A stretch of DNA of 64,000 nucleotides, taken from the NCBI RefSeq assembly GCF_001426225.1, contig NZ_LMRT01000014.1, positions 831,871-895,870 on the forward strand. The letters are read 5' to 3'. This document shows, piece after piece, positions 9,328 through 20,352 of this stretch. The notes beneath the pieces are model-generated. The model ran no database searches. It saw only the letters and a program-made list of their open reading frames with translations, and was not told the origin of the DNA. The translations under genes were made by a program, and so were the position numbers. Origin of the DNA: Allobosea sp. Leaf344. Its GTDB lineage: Bacteria > Pseudomonadota > Alphaproteobacteria > Rhizobiales > Beijerinckiaceae. Every line of letters begins with the position of its first letter. The stretch's first letter is position 1.

Positions 9328-10257
9328 ATGACCACGGCGCCGTATTCGCTCGCCCAGACCTTCATGGGCGTCCCGCACCGCACCGAGATCGGCGACGCCA
9401 AGGCCGTCGTCCTCGGCCTGCCCTTCGACTGCGGCACCCATCCGCAGCGCGTCGGCTCGCGGCTCGGGCCCTCCTCAATCCGCGAGCAGTCGCTGCTGCT
9501 GCGGGCCTTCGACTTCTTCAACGGGATCAATCCCCTGGAGGCGCTCGGCGTGGTTGATGTCGGCGACGCCAGGGTCAGTCCCGGGGACCTCGAAGGATCT
9601 TATGCCGCGATCGAGGCGGCGGTCGGTGCCATAGCCGAAACGCGCGCCGTCCCGGTGACGCTCGGCGGCGACGGCGCGATCGCGCTGCCTGAGATGCGGG
9701 CGCTGCACAAAATCTATCCCGATCTCGTCACCATCCATATCGATGCCCATACCGACGCCTATCCGATCGAGGGCTACAACACCGCGACGGCCTTCGGCCG
9801 CGCCGCCGAGGAAGGGCTCGTCGACGCGACGCGCTCCTACCAGATCGGCATGCGCGGCACGACGATGCTGCCCGGCGTCGGCGAATATGGCCGCAGCCTC
9901 GGCTACAACGTGATCCCGCTCGCCGAATTGCTGGACCGCGGCATCGCGACGGTCTTCGCCGAGATCCGCGCGCATATCGGGGACCGGCCGGTCTATCTCT
10001 CCTATGACATGGATTTCTTCGACCCCTCCGTCGCGCCGGGTGTCTGCACGCCGACCTGGGGCGGGGCGACCTCCCGCGAGGGCCTCGCCGTGTTGGAGGC
10101 CTGTGCCGGGCTCAACCTCGTCGGCGTCAACATCAACACCGTCAGCCCGCCGCATGATGTCGGGGGCATGTCGGCGCTGCTCGCGGCGCAGGTTACGCTG
10201 AACGCACTGAACCTCATCGCACGGCAGCATCAATCGAAGGCCGCCGATCGGAGGTGA
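9328..10257 (+). CDS. Agmatinase / ureohydrolase (arginase family)
   Basis: A 309-aa binuclear manganese hydrolase that removes urea from a guanidino compound. The metal ligands are visible: H-I-D-A-H-T-D at residues 137-143 (Asp139, His141, Asp143) and S-Y-D-M-D-F-F-D-P with Asp227 and Asp229; the earlier metal His of the GGD region is replaced by Ala (TLGGDGAIALPEM). I start at ATG 9328 because the family-typical N-terminus follows; an upstream ATG overlaps the binding-protein gene. It is last in the PotABCD operon, suggesting import and hydrolysis of agmatine, guanidinobutyrate, guanidinopropionate or a related compound. Which one cannot be decided. Confidence 0.83.
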   Translation: MTTAPYSLAQTFMGVPHRTEIGDAKAVVLGLPFDCGTHPQRVGSRLGPSSIREQSLLLRAFDFFNGINPLEALGVVDVGDARVSPGDLEGSYAAIEAAVGAIAETRAVPVTLGGDGAIALPEMRALHKIYPDLVTIHIDAHTDAYPIEGYNTATAFGRAAEEGLVDATRSYQIGMRGTTMLPGVGEYGRSLGYNVIPLAELLDRGIATVFAEIRAHIGDRPVYLSYDMDFFDPSVAPGVCTPTWGGATSREGLAVLEACAGLNLVGVNINTVSPPHDVGGMSALLAAQVTLNALNLIARQHQSKAADRR

Positions 10258-10842
10258 CCGTCAGGGGGCGGCTCGCGCCGCAGATTTGTGCAGGCGCCAG
10301 GTCGTGCTCTCGCCGGCCACCAACGCCCACATCGGCGCCGAGCGGACGTCCCGCAGCCGGGATCGTCGAGGACAACGGCGTGGTGAGACATTGTTTCGCC
10401 GCCGCCGTCTCGGCCTCGCTGGATCATGCTGTCCTGCCGCCCCGGCGCGACCGCCAGCGCTACAGGCAGCACGCCGAGCAGTTTCTCGCTAATTTCGCTT
10501 GGGCCGCGGCAGGCGGACGCCGCCGAGCGGCTGCGGGTGCGCTAGTTCTACACCATTGAAGATATCAGCCTGAACAGGCCTCTGCTCGGCAGCTGATCGC
10601 TCCAGCCCTCCGTACAGGCAGCGTCCATCCGGCACCGCATCGCCGGCGGGAACGGCTGGGCTTGGTGGCTACCACCTTCGGCAGACATGTCATCCAGCCC
10701 ATCGGCAATGCCGGAGACGTCGATGCCAATCGTTGCGAGGGCCGCGCCGAAATCAAGCGACGAGCGCGGCAGGCGACGGGCATCGGACACCGGCGAACAT
10801 GCAGCGGCGCGCGAGGTTTTCGAGATAAGCATCTGAATTGAA
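10258..10842. other. 585-bp stretch without a supported gene
   Basis: Short frames exist on both strands (for example 10254-10559 on + and 10548-10904 on -) but their proteins are Arg/Ala/Pro-rich, hit no motif I recognise, and the minus-strand one runs through the tRNA-Asp gene. The stretch may hold a decayed gene or insertion scar beside the tRNA. No hairpin with a T run was found after the ureohydrolase gene. Confidence 0.5.
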
Positions 10843-10919
10843 TGGCGCGGGCGACGGGGCTCGAACCCGCGACCTCCGGCGTGACAGGCCGGCACTCTAA
10901 CCAACTGAGCTACGCCCGC
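10843..10919 (-). tRNA. tRNA-Asp (anticodon GTC)
   Basis: The minus strand folds into a full cloverleaf of 77 nt: acceptor GCGGGCG/CGCCCGC, D-arm AGCTCAGTTGGTTAGAG, anticodon stem CCGGC/GCCGG with loop CTGTCAC (anticodon GTC), T-loop GGTTCGAGCC, discriminator G, and an encoded CCA at 10843-10845. It lies 265 bases from tRNA-Val on the same strand. Confidence 0.97.
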
Positions 10920-11184
10920 GCAGGGCTTCCGGGGACATCAGTCCCTCAGCGGGGTTTCGATTATGGCGCTGAGCCGGAAGTGTCAAGCGCTCGCTGCCCG
11001 CTAAATGAAGATGATGTGAAATGATGAGCGGAGCCTGCAATTCCGTCGAAAAAATCGCCACTCTGCCGGGCGCGACGTTCAGGGGTCGCCGGCGCGCGGC
11101 GAATCGGCGGGAGGATCTAAAGGCCGGCGCGGCGGGCTTCCGGCGAGGGCCGTCAGGCCGAAGGCCGATGCGGGCGAAGGCACT

Positions 11185-11260
11185 TGGTGGGCGGTGACGG
11201 GCTCGAACCGCCGACCCTCTCGGTGTAAACGAGATGCTCTACCGACTGAGCTAACCGCCC
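11185..11260 (-). tRNA. tRNA-Val (anticodon TAC)
   Basis: The minus strand folds into a 76-nt cloverleaf: acceptor GGGCGGT/ACCGCCC, D-arm TAGCTCAGTCGGTAGAGC, anticodon stem TCTCG/CGAGA with loop TTTACAC (anticodon TAC), T-arm CGGTTCGAGCCCG, discriminator A, and an encoded CCA at 11185-11187. The tRNA-Val/tRNA-Asp pair downstream of lon is a common arrangement in Rhizobiales. Confidence 0.97.
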
Positions 11261-11642
11261 CTGCAGTGCCGCACGGGTTTAAGCGGTCCAGGCCCGGCCA
11301 TCAAGCGGCCTTGTAAAGCGGCGCCTCGCCTGCGAAGTCACAGGCTCCTTCATCGAATGCAGGCATGGCGAGATCGCACTCCGCGGCGGCGGCGCACTGC
11401 GCCACCCTCCTAGCGCATCGTCGCGATCTCTCGAGCGGCCCGCCTGACAGCGCCGCGAGCCCGTAGAGCGGGGCCCGCGGGCTCCGCTCATGCGCCGCCA
11501 GGCTCGGCCGCCCGCGGTCCCGGAAGCCGCTCTGGACTGGCCCTCTGCCCCGGCACATCCTGCCAGGCCCACAGAGGCTCACCGACGCTCACCCGCCCAG
11601 CGGCGAGGCAGGGCTCCCGGCGCGCCGGCGCGGTTCATCAAC
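11261..11642. other. Gap between lon and tRNA-Val; no hupB
   Basis: About 380 bp with no recognisable gene. In many Proteobacteria the HU gene hupB follows lon. The short frames here (11279-11572 and 11301-11582 on -, 11490-11702 on +) encode Arg/Ala/Pro-rich peptides with none of the HU signature (such as the FGxF-x-V-x-x-R-x-R-x-G-x-N-P pattern). HU must be encoded elsewhere. Confidence 0.5.
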
Positions 11643-11673
11643 GAAAAGAGCCGCCGGCGGGGGCCGGCGGCTC
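11643..11673 (-). terminator. Rho-independent terminator of lon
   Basis: An 11-bp perfect stem (GAGCCGCCGGC / GCCGGCGGCTC, positions 11648-11673) with a four-base loop is followed on the minus strand by TTTT. It lies 23 bases beyond the lon stop codon, in the right orientation for lon. Confidence 0.85.
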
Positions 11674-11695
11674 GTTGGTCGACGATGCCTGGAGG

Positions 11696-14119
<2,424 letters not shown>

Positions 14120-14260
14120 AATCAATCCTTCATGGTTGCGCCCGGAATCCCCCCGGATGGGCGGGCCTCTCGGACGTAAGCGAAACCGGAACGACCATCG
14201 CTCCGTCCGCCCCGGCGCATCCCACCCTGGATAGGCATGCGACTCTCGCCGGTGACGATA

Positions 14261-14289
14261 AGGTGGAGACTTCCGAACCGGCTTTCAAG
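14261..14289 (-). promoter_or_regulatory. Candidate RpoH (sigma-32) promoter of lon
   Basis: Read on the minus strand, CTTGAAA (14283-14289) is followed after exactly 14 bases by CTCCACCT (14261-14268), close to the sigma-32 pattern CTTGAAA-N13-15-CCCCATNT. The same -35 hexamer, spacing and xTCCAxxT core occur ahead of htpG. The proposed leader before lon would be about 135 bases. Confidence 0.5.
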
Positions 14290-14375
14290 CAACCGGAGGG
14301 CCGCTTTGCACGGCTGATTGTCGCGGGCCGACACACGGAGACCCTGCGCCGGCGCGCCGGCCGAGGCCCTGGAAG

Positions 14376-14399
14376 CAAAACGCGCGCCGGAGCGCGCGT
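14376..14399 (-). terminator. Rho-independent terminator of clpX
   Basis: An 8-bp perfect stem (ACGCGCGC / GCGCGCGT) with a four-base CGGA-type loop, followed on the minus strand by TTTT. It sits about 25 bases after the clpX stop codon and separates clpX from lon. Confidence 0.8.
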
Positions 14400-14422
14400 G
14401 ATGCAGAGGAGGCATGGCCCGC

Positions 14423-15691
14423 TCAGGCCGAGGCGGATTTCGCCTCGTCCTCGCGTTCCGAATAGATGAAGAGCGGCCGCGATTTCGATTCCACCGCCTC
14501 GGGCCCGATCACCACCTGCTCGACGCCTTCCAGCCCCGGCAGCTCGTACATCGTCTCGAGCAGGATCCCCTCCATGATCGAGCGCAGGCCGCGCGCGCCG
14601 GTCTTCCGGTCGATCGCCTTGCGGGCGATCAGGCTGACCGCCTCGTCGGTGAAGGTGAGCTCGGTGTCCTCCATCTCGAACAGCCGCTGATACTGCTTCA
14701 CCAGCGCGTTCTTCGGCTCGGTCAGGATGGTCTTCAGCGCGGCTTCGTCGAGATCCTCGAGCGTCGCCAGAACCGGCAGGCGGCCGACGAATTCCGGGAT
14801 CAGGCCGAATTTCAGCAGATCCTCGGGCTCGACCTCGCGGAAGATCGCCCCGGTGCGGCGGTCGTCCGGAGCCTTGACGCTGGCGCCGAAGCCGATCGAG
14901 GTCCCCTTGCCGCGGCCCGAGATGATCTTGTCCAGGCCGGCGAAGGCGCCGCCGCAGATGAACAGGATGTTGGTGGTGTCGACCTGCAGGAATTCCTGCT
15001 GCGGATGCTTGCGGCCGCCCTGCGGCGGCACGGAGGCGACGGTGCCCTCCATGATCTTCAGCAGCGCCTGCTGCACGCCCTCGCCCGAGACGTCGCGGGT
15101 GATCGAGGGATTGTCGGATTTGCGGCTGATCTTGTCGATCTCGTCGATATAGACGATGCCGCGCTGCGCCCGCTCGACATTGTAGTCAGAGGCCTGCAGC
15201 AGCTTCAGGATGATGTTCTCGACATCCTCGCCGACATAGCCCGCTTCGGTCAGCGTCGTCGCATCGGCCATGGTGAAGGGCACGTCGAGGATGCGGGCCA
15301 GCGTCTGGGCGAGCAACGTCTTGCCGGAGCCGGTCGGCCCGATCAGCAGGATGTTGGATTTCGCCAGCTCGACGTCATTGTGCTTGGTCGCGTGCGACAA
15401 CCGCTTGTAATGGTTGTGGACCGCGACGGAGAGCACCTTCTTGGCGTGATCCTGGCCGATGACGTAGTCGTCCAGCACCTTGCGGATCTCGCGCGGCGTC
15501 GGCACCCCGTCCTTCGATTTCACCAGCGCGGATTTGGATTCCTCGCGGATGATGTCCATGCACAGCTCGACGCATTCGTCGCAGATGAACACGGTGGGGC
15601 CCGCAATGAGCTTGCGGACCTCGTGCTGGCTCTTGCCGCAGAAAGAGCAGTAGAGCGTGCTCTTGGAATCGCCGCCGCTGACCTTACTCAT
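14423..15691 (-). CDS. clpX: ClpX ATPase subunit of the ClpXP protease
   Basis: A 422-aa AAA+ unfoldase that recognises tagged substrates and feeds them to ClpP. The N-terminal zinc-binding domain has two Cys pairs (C-S-F-C-G-K near residue 16 and C-D-E-C near 38). Walker A GPTGSGKT is near residue 120, Walker [11 protein letters not shown] near 185, and the IGFGA segment that contacts ClpP lies near 270. Length and motifs are those of a complete ClpX. ATG 15691 is the start ([15 protein letters not shown]). It is downstream of clpP but separated from it by 285 bp, so it may have its own promoter. Confidence 0.98.
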   Translation of the reverse strand: MSKVSGGDSKSTLYCSFCGKSQHEVRKLIAGPTVFICDECVELCMDIIREESKSALVKSKDGVPTPREIRKVLDDYVIGQDHAKKVLSVAVHNHYKRLSHATKHNDVELAKSNILLIGPTGSGKTLLAQTLARILDVPFTMADATTLTEAGYVGEDVENIILKLLQASDYNVERAQRGIVYIDEIDKISRKSDNPSITRDVSGEGVQQALLKIMEGTVASVPPQGGRKHPQQEFLQVDTTNILFICGGAFAGLDKIISGRGKGTSIGFGASVKAPDDRRTGAIFREVEPEDLLKFGLIPEFVGRLPVLATLEDLDEAALKTILTEPKNALVKQYQRLFEMEDTELTFTDEAVSLIARKAIDRKTGARGLRSIMEGILLETMYELPGLEGVEQVVIGPEAVESKSRPLFIYSEREDEAKSASA

Positions 15692-15976
15692 CGTCCATCT
15701 CCATTCTCGGAGCCGGAGACCACACCAGCCGGGGGCAGATGCAACCGTCGTCTCTCCGTCACAATAGACGCCCAGATCACGATTATTAGGTTAATGCCCC
15801 GAACCGACACGCGCGGCTTTCAGGGCGACCCAAAACCGGACCGCTTGCGAGCGCCAGTCCGTTCATCCGTCACCCCATGCAATCATGGGGCCGGTTCTCA
15901 CGCAATATGGCCCCTGCGAGCCGCTTCGCCAAGTCGTGCCGTTCGGCTGCATGGCCGCAGTCTCTGTATGCAGCCC
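15692..15976. other. clpP-clpX spacer
   Basis: A 285-bp spacer between clpP and clpX, which are close neighbours in many bacteria. It contains an AT-richer patch (around 15775-15800) that could carry a clpX promoter, but I cannot point to convincing -35/-10 elements. No terminator with a T run is seen after clpP. Confidence 0.4.
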
Positions 15977-16600
15977 TCAGGGCGTCGCATCCTCGGGGCG
16001 CTTGTCGATCACCTTGTCGATCAGGCCGAAATCGCGCGCGGCCTCGGCGGTCATGAAGTTGTCGCGCTCCAGCGCCTGCTCGATCTCGGCATAGGAGCGG
16101 CCGGTATGCTTCACATAGATCTCGTTCAGGCGGCGCTTCAGGCTCTCGACCTCGCGCGCATGGATCAGGATATCGGTGACCTGGCCCTGGAATCCGCCGG
16201 AGGGCTGGTGGACCATGATCCGCGCATTCGGCAAGGCGAAGCGCATGTCCTTGGCGCCGGCCGTCAGCAGCAGCGAGCCCATCGAGGCGGCCTGGCCGAC
16301 GCAGAGCGTCGTCACCGGGCAGCGGATGAACTGCATCGTGTCGTAGATCGACATGCCGGAGGTGACCACGCCGCCCGGCGAATTGATGTAGAAGGAGATC
16401 TCCTTCTTCGGGTTCTCGGCCTCGAGGAAGAGCAGCTGCGCCACGATCAGCGACGCCGAATAATCCTCGACCGGACCGGTCAGGAAGATGATTCGCTCGC
16501 GCAGCAGGCGGGAATAGATGTCGAAGGCGCGCTCGCCGCGGCTCGACTGCTCGACCACCATCGGGACGAGATTGTTATAGGTCTCGATCGGATCGCGCAT
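15977..16600 (-). CDS. clpP: ClpP proteolytic subunit
   Basis: A 207-aa serine peptidase forming the ClpP double heptamer. The catalytic triad is visible: Ser106 (GQAASMG), His131 (VHQPSGG) and Asp180 (ERDNFM). YINSPGG at residues 71-77 is the substrate-binding strand. I start at ATG 16600 ([13 protein letters not shown]), the usual alphaproteobacterial N-terminus with a short propeptide; the frame is open 22 codons further upstream, but that extension is atypical. It sits between tig and clpX on the same strand. Confidence 0.97.
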   Translation of the reverse strand: MRDPIETYNNLVPMVVEQSSRGERAFDIYSRLLRERIIFLTGPVEDYSASLIVAQLLFLEAENPKKEISFYINSPGGVVTSGMSIYDTMQFIRCPVTTLCVGQAASMGSLLLTAGAKDMRFALPNARIMVHQPSGGFQGQVTDILIHAREVESLKRRLNEIYVKHTGRSYAEIEQALERDNFMTAEAARDFGLIDKVIDKRPEDATP

Positions 16601-16693
16601 GAAAATCAGTCCTCGGATGGTCGGAGCCGGTGCCGGCAGAGAATCAGTGTCGTGGAATGCAACCACATAAGCACGTCAATGGCGGCTGAAAAG

Positions 16694-16726
16694 AGAAACG
16701 CCGCCGGGTCGCTGACCCGACGGCGG
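16694..16726 (-). terminator. Terminator of tig
   Basis: A GC-rich imperfect hairpin (CCGCCGTCGGGTC / GACCCGGCGGCG on the minus strand) followed by TTTCTCTTTT, located 27 bases beyond the tig stop codon. It separates tig from clpP. Confidence 0.75.
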
Positions 16727-16752
16727 AATGTTCGGAATAAGGTTTCCGGGAA

Positions 16753-18183
16753 TCAGGCCGAAGCGTCCTCGGCCTTCTCCTCGGCCTTCTTGGACTTCTT
16801 GGCCGCCTTCTTCGGCTTCTCCTCGGAAGCGGCGATTTCTGCGTCGTCATCGGCGTAGAGCGCCTCGCGGGAGACCGTCTGCTCCTCGATCTTCACCTGT
16901 GTCAGCAGGTGATCGACGACCTTCTCCTCGAAGATCGGCGCGCGGATCTCGGCCAGCGCCTGCGGGTTCTTGCGGTAGAACTCCCAGACCTGCTTCTCCT
17001 GGCCGGGGAACTGGCGGGCGCGCTCGACCAGGGCCTGCGTCACTTCGTCATCCGAGATCTGCACCTTGGCCTGCTCGCCGATCTCGGCCAGCACCAGCCC
17101 GAGACGGACGCGGCGCTCGGCGATCTTGCGGTAATCGGCGCGGGCGGCATCCTCGGTGGTGCCTTCGTCCTCGAAGCTCTTCTTGGCGTCCTTCATGTCG
17201 GCTTCGACATGGCTCCAGACGCTGGCGAACTCCTGCTCGACCAGGGTCGGCGGCAGCTCGAAGGTGTATTTGCCGTCCAGCGCGTCGAGCAGGCTCTTCT
17301 TCAGCTTGCGGCGCGACTGGGTGGCGAAATCGCGGCCGATCTGCTCGCGGATGGCGCTCTTCAGCGCGTCCAGCGACTCCATGCCGAAGGATTTCGCCAG
17401 CTCGTCGTCGATCTTGACGGGCTCCGGCGCCTGGACCTCGGTCACCGTGACCTCGAACTCGGCCGGCTTCCCGGCGAGATGCGTCGCCGTATAGTTCTCG
17501 GGGAAGGTCACCTTGACGGTGCGGGTCTCGCCCGCCTTCGCGCCTTCCAGCTGCTCCTCGAAACCAGGGATGAACTGGCCAGCGCCGAGATCGAGCGGGA
17601 TGCCCTCGCCGGTGCCACCGTCGAAGGGCTTGCCTTCCAGCGTGCCGACGAAGGAGATCATCAGCCGGTCGCCGGAGACGGCGGTGGCGCCCTCGCCCTT
17701 GTCGCTGAAGCTGCGGTTCTGGCCGGCCATGCGCTCCAGCGCCGCGTCGACATCGGCATCCGGCACGTCGGCGACGGGCTTGCTCAGCGAGACGTCGGAA
17801 ATATCGGCGAGCTCGATCTTGGGCAGGACTTCGAGCGCCACCGTGAAGGCGAGATCGCCCTTGGCCTCCATCGCGGCCTCGATCTCGTCCTTGTTCTCGG
17901 GGAACTTGATCTGCGGCTCGAAAGCCAGCTTCAGCCCGTTATCGGCGACGATCTTCTGGTTGGCCTCGTTGACCGCGTTCTGCACGACATCGGCCATGAC
18001 CGAGCGGCCATAGAGCCGGCGCAGATGCTCGACCGGCACCTTGCCCGGGCGGAAGCCGTTGATCCGCGCCTTGCCCTGCAGACCCTGGAGGCCGTCATCG
18101 AGCCTGGTCTTCAGGTCGGTGGCGTTCAGCACCACCTGAAATTCGCGCTTGAGGCCCTGCGAGAGGGTTTCGGTCACGTTCAT
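16753..18183 (-). CDS. tig: Trigger factor, ribosome-associated chaperone and peptidyl-prolyl isomerase
   Basis: A 476-aa protein with the three trigger-factor domains: N-terminal ribosome-binding domain with the signature region GFRPGKVP (near residue 43-50), a central FKBP-type PPIase domain (about 160-250, with [20 protein letters not shown]), and the helical C-terminal chaperone domain. The last 30 residues are a Lys/Ala/Glu-rich tail ([17 protein letters not shown]), common in alphaproteobacterial homologues. The order tig-clpP-clpX-lon is the classical protein quality-control cluster. Confidence 0.97.
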   Translation of the reverse strand: MNVTETLSQGLKREFQVVLNATDLKTRLDDGLQGLQGKARINGFRPGKVPVEHLRRLYGRSVMADVVQNAVNEANQKIVADNGLKLAFEPQIKFPENKDEIEAAMEAKGDLAFTVALEVLPKIELADISDVSLSKPVADVPDADVDAALERMAGQNRSFSDKGEGATAVSGDRLMISFVGTLEGKPFDGGTGEGIPLDLGAGQFIPGFEEQLEGAKAGETRTVKVTFPENYTATHLAGKPAEFEVTVTEVQAPEPVKIDDELAKSFGMESLDALKSAIREQIGRDFATQSRRKLKKSLLDALDGKYTFELPPTLVEQEFASVWSHVEADMKDAKKSFEDEGTTEDAARADYRKIAERRVRLGLVLAEIGEQAKVQISDDEVTQALVERARQFPGQEKQVWEFYRKNPQALAEIRAPIFEEKVVDHLLTQVKIEEQTVSREALYADDDAEIAASEEKPKKAAKKSKKAEEKAEDASA

Positions 18184-18269
18184 CGTTCTGATCCGCCAAC
18201 AGCTCGTGTTACTTCAATATCCAAAGCGCGACGCCGGGTGCCCGCCGCCGCGCTCGCGAAAGCTCGTAC

Positions 18270-18354
18270 TGGTGCGGGCGGAGGGACTCGAACCCCCACG
18301 ACATCAGCCGCTGGTACCTAAAACCAGTGCGTCTACCAATTCCGCCACGCCCGC
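18270..18354 (-). tRNA. tRNA-Leu (anticodon TAG)
   Basis: The minus strand gives an 85-nt class II tRNA: acceptor GCGGGCG/CGCCCGC, D-arm with TGGTAGACGC, anticodon stem CTGGT/ACCAG with loop TTTAGGT (anticodon TAG), a long variable arm, T-arm GGGGTTCGAGTCCC, discriminator A, and an encoded CCA at 18270-18272. It lies 86 bases upstream of tig on the same strand. Confidence 0.96.
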
Positions 18355-18532
18355 CGACCCGATGCCGCGCACGCAAGGCTTCGCGCAGCGCCGCCATCAT
18401 GAGGCCGCGGTGCTATACGCATTTCGACGGGTCCATGCAGCAAAAAAATGCGACGTTTCTGCGAAGGCACGGCGCAACGGCGATCTCCCGCTGCGCCCGG
18501 GGGGCCACTCGCCAGATCGGGGACCAGGCTTT

Positions 18533-19957
18533 ATGCCCTTGCGGATGAACCAGACCACGAAGCCCTGCCCGCCCTCCCCGACGCGCCGGAGCCTGCTCGG
18601 CGCGGCGGCGGCGCTGCCGGTCGTCGCCTTGCCCCTGCCCGTCCGGGCGCAGGCCACAGGGCCGATATCGCGCCGGCTGGTGATCGCCGCCGGCAAGGCG
18701 CGGCTCCGCCCCGCCCCGGCGGCCGAGACCGAGATCTGGACGCTGGACGGGTCGATGCCAGGCCCGGCGCTGCGAATCAGGCACGGCGAGACCTTGCGGC
18801 TCACCGTCGAAAATCGGATCGGCCTGCCGGTCGCGTTGCATTGGCACGGGCTGCGCGGCGCGGCCGCGATGGATGGCGTCGGCGGCTTCAGCCAGGCTCC
18901 GATCGCGCCCGGCGCGAGCTTCGACTATGAGCTCACCCCGCCGGACAGCGGCACCGTCCTCTATCGCGCGCTGGTCGTCGGAGGCGCTTCCGAACCCGCG
19001 GGTCGCGGGCTCTCCGGCCTGCTGATCGTCGAGGAGCGAACGCCGCTCGCCGTCGCGCAGGACATCCCGCTGCTGGTCCAGGACTGGCTGCTCGACGAGC
19101 GCCAGCTGCTGGCGCCTTTCGGCCGCGGCCCCGAGACCGCAGCGGCCGGCCGCCTCGGCTCCTGGCTCACAGTCAACGGCGCCGCCCCGCCGCACCGCGT
19201 CGCGGTCGCGCCGGGGGCGCGGGTGCGCCTGCGGCTCGCCAATGCCTGCAATGCCAGGCTGATGCGGCTGCGCTTCGACGGGGTGAAGGCGGTGGTCGTC
19301 GCGGTGGACGGGCAGCCGACCGACACATTCGAGCCGGTGCGGGCGCAGTTGCCCTTCGCGCCCGGCAGCCGCTACGATCTGGTGGTCGACATGCCCTCCG
19401 AACCCGGCGCCACCGCGGTGGTCACCGCCCTGATCGGCTCCGGCCTGCCGCTCGTGCGCCTGGTCGCGGAGGGTCCGGCTGAGCCCGCCGCGACGGCGCC
19501 GGCCGCGCTGCAGCCCAACCCGGCCCTGCCGGCCGCCGTCAGGCTGCAGGATGCGCGCCGCGTCGAGATGAGGATCGAGGGCGGCGCGCGCGTCACCCCC
19601 GCCTTCAAGCTCGATCTCGGCGGGGTCGATCCGGAGCGGCCCTGGCGCGTCAATGGCGACACCGGCTCGGTGGAGGGCAAGCCGCTGTTCAGCGTCAGGC
19701 GCGGCACGCCGATCGTGCTGGCGATCGACAACCGCACGGCCTTCATCCAGCCCTTCCATGTGCACGGCCACGCCTTCCGGCTGCTGCACCCGCTCGACGA
19801 TGGCTGGGAGCCCTATTTCCTCGATACCGTCCAGATTCCCGAGGGCAAGAAGCTGCACATCGCCTTCATCGCCGATAATCCCGGCCGCTGGCTGGTCTCC
19901 TCGACGGTGCTCGACCGTTTCGATGCCGGACTCTGGAGCTGGTTCGAGGTGACATGA
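18533..19957 (+). CDS. Multicopper-oxidase-fold protein lacking most copper ligands
   Basis: About 474 aa with a twin-arginine signal (TRRSLLGAAAALPVV, cleavage near RAQA) and three cupredoxin domains of the CotA/SufI superfamily. The first ligand motif H-W-H-G is present (His103, His105) and so is H-V-H-G-H (His409-413). However, the second motif, normally W-x-H-x-H, reads LYRAL near residue 142, and the C-terminal H-C-H-x3-H-x4-M motif is absent (the end reads RWLVSSTVLDRFDAGLWSW). Type 1 and part of the type 2/3 sites should therefore be lost. It may be a structural, FtsP-like protein rather than an oxidase. It overlaps the DoxX-like gene by 4 bases. ATG 18545 is an alternative start. Confidence 0.8.
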   Translation: MPLRMNQTTKPCPPSPTRRSLLGAAAALPVVALPLPVRAQATGPISRRLVIAAGKARLRPAPAAETEIWTLDGSMPGPALRIRHGETLRLTVENRIGLPVALHWHGLRGAAAMDGVGGFSQAPIAPGASFDYELTPPDSGTVLYRALVVGGASEPAGRGLSGLLIVEERTPLAVAQDIPLLVQDWLLDERQLLAPFGRGPETAAAGRLGSWLTVNGAAPPHRVAVAPGARVRLRLANACNARLMRLRFDGVKAVVVAVDGQPTDTFEPVRAQLPFAPGSRYDLVVDMPSEPGATAVVTALIGSGLPLVRLVAEGPAEPAATAPAALQPNPALPAAVRLQDARRVEMRIEGGARVTPAFKLDLGGVDPERPWRVNGDTGSVEGKPLFSVRRGTPIVLAIDNRTAFIQPFHVHGHAFRLLHPLDDGWEPYFLDTVQIPEGKKLHIAFIADNPGRWLVSSTVLDRFDAGLWSWFEVT

Positions 19958-20352
19958 GCCTGTGCCGCGCCTCGCGCTGGCTGCTGGCGGCCTTCTACCT
20001 TGCCGCCGGCATGCTGCATCTGCGCCGGCCCGAGGCGTTCCTGCCGATCATGCCGGGCTGGGTGCCGGCGCCGCGCGAGATCGTACTGCTGACCGGCTGG
20101 GCGGAGCTCGCCGGAGCCTGCGGCCTGCTGATCCCGCAGCTGCGCAAAGCGGCGGGGATCGGCCTGGCGCTCTACGCGCTCTGCGTCTTCCCGGCCAATA
20201 TCAAGCATGCCTTCGAAGGCGTCGCGATCCCGTCCCTGCCGCAGAGCTGGTGGTATCACGGCCCGCGCCTGGCGTTTCAGCCCGTGCTGATCTGGTGGGC
20301 GCTGTTCGCGGCCGGCGTGATCGACTGGCCGGCGCGACGCCTGCGCCGCTAG
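19954..20352 (+). CDS. DoxX-like integral membrane protein
   Basis: A 132-aa membrane protein of the DoxX/DUF4267-like group with four hydrophobic segments. The first reads RWLLAAFYLAAGMLHL, followed by the characteristic PEAFLPIMPGWVP loop, then VLLTGWAELAGACGLLIP and the rest. It begins inside the preceding stop codon (ATGA overlap), so its translation is coupled to the cupredoxin protein and the two probably act together at the membrane. The biochemical role is unknown. Its 3' end overlaps the convergent gntK gene by 4 bases. Confidence 0.8.
   Translation: MSLCRASRWLLAAFYLAAGMLHLRRPEAFLPIMPGWVPAPREIVLLTGWAELAGACGLLIPQLRKAAGIGLALYALCVFPANIKHAFEGVAIPSLPQSWWYHGPRLAFQPVLIWWALFAAGVIDWPARRLRR

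Noticed and set aside
10254..10559. 101-aa open frame on + after the ureohydrolase gene
   Set aside because: No motif, biased composition, and no ribosome-binding site; not enough to call a gene.
15775..15800. Possible CtrA box (TTAA-N7-TTAA) between clpX and clpP
   Set aside because: Only one TTAA half is present at the right place; the second half does not match.
14414..16858. 814-aa open frame on + across clpX and clpP
   Set aside because: Antisense shadow; clpX and clpP on minus are complete with all catalytic motifs.
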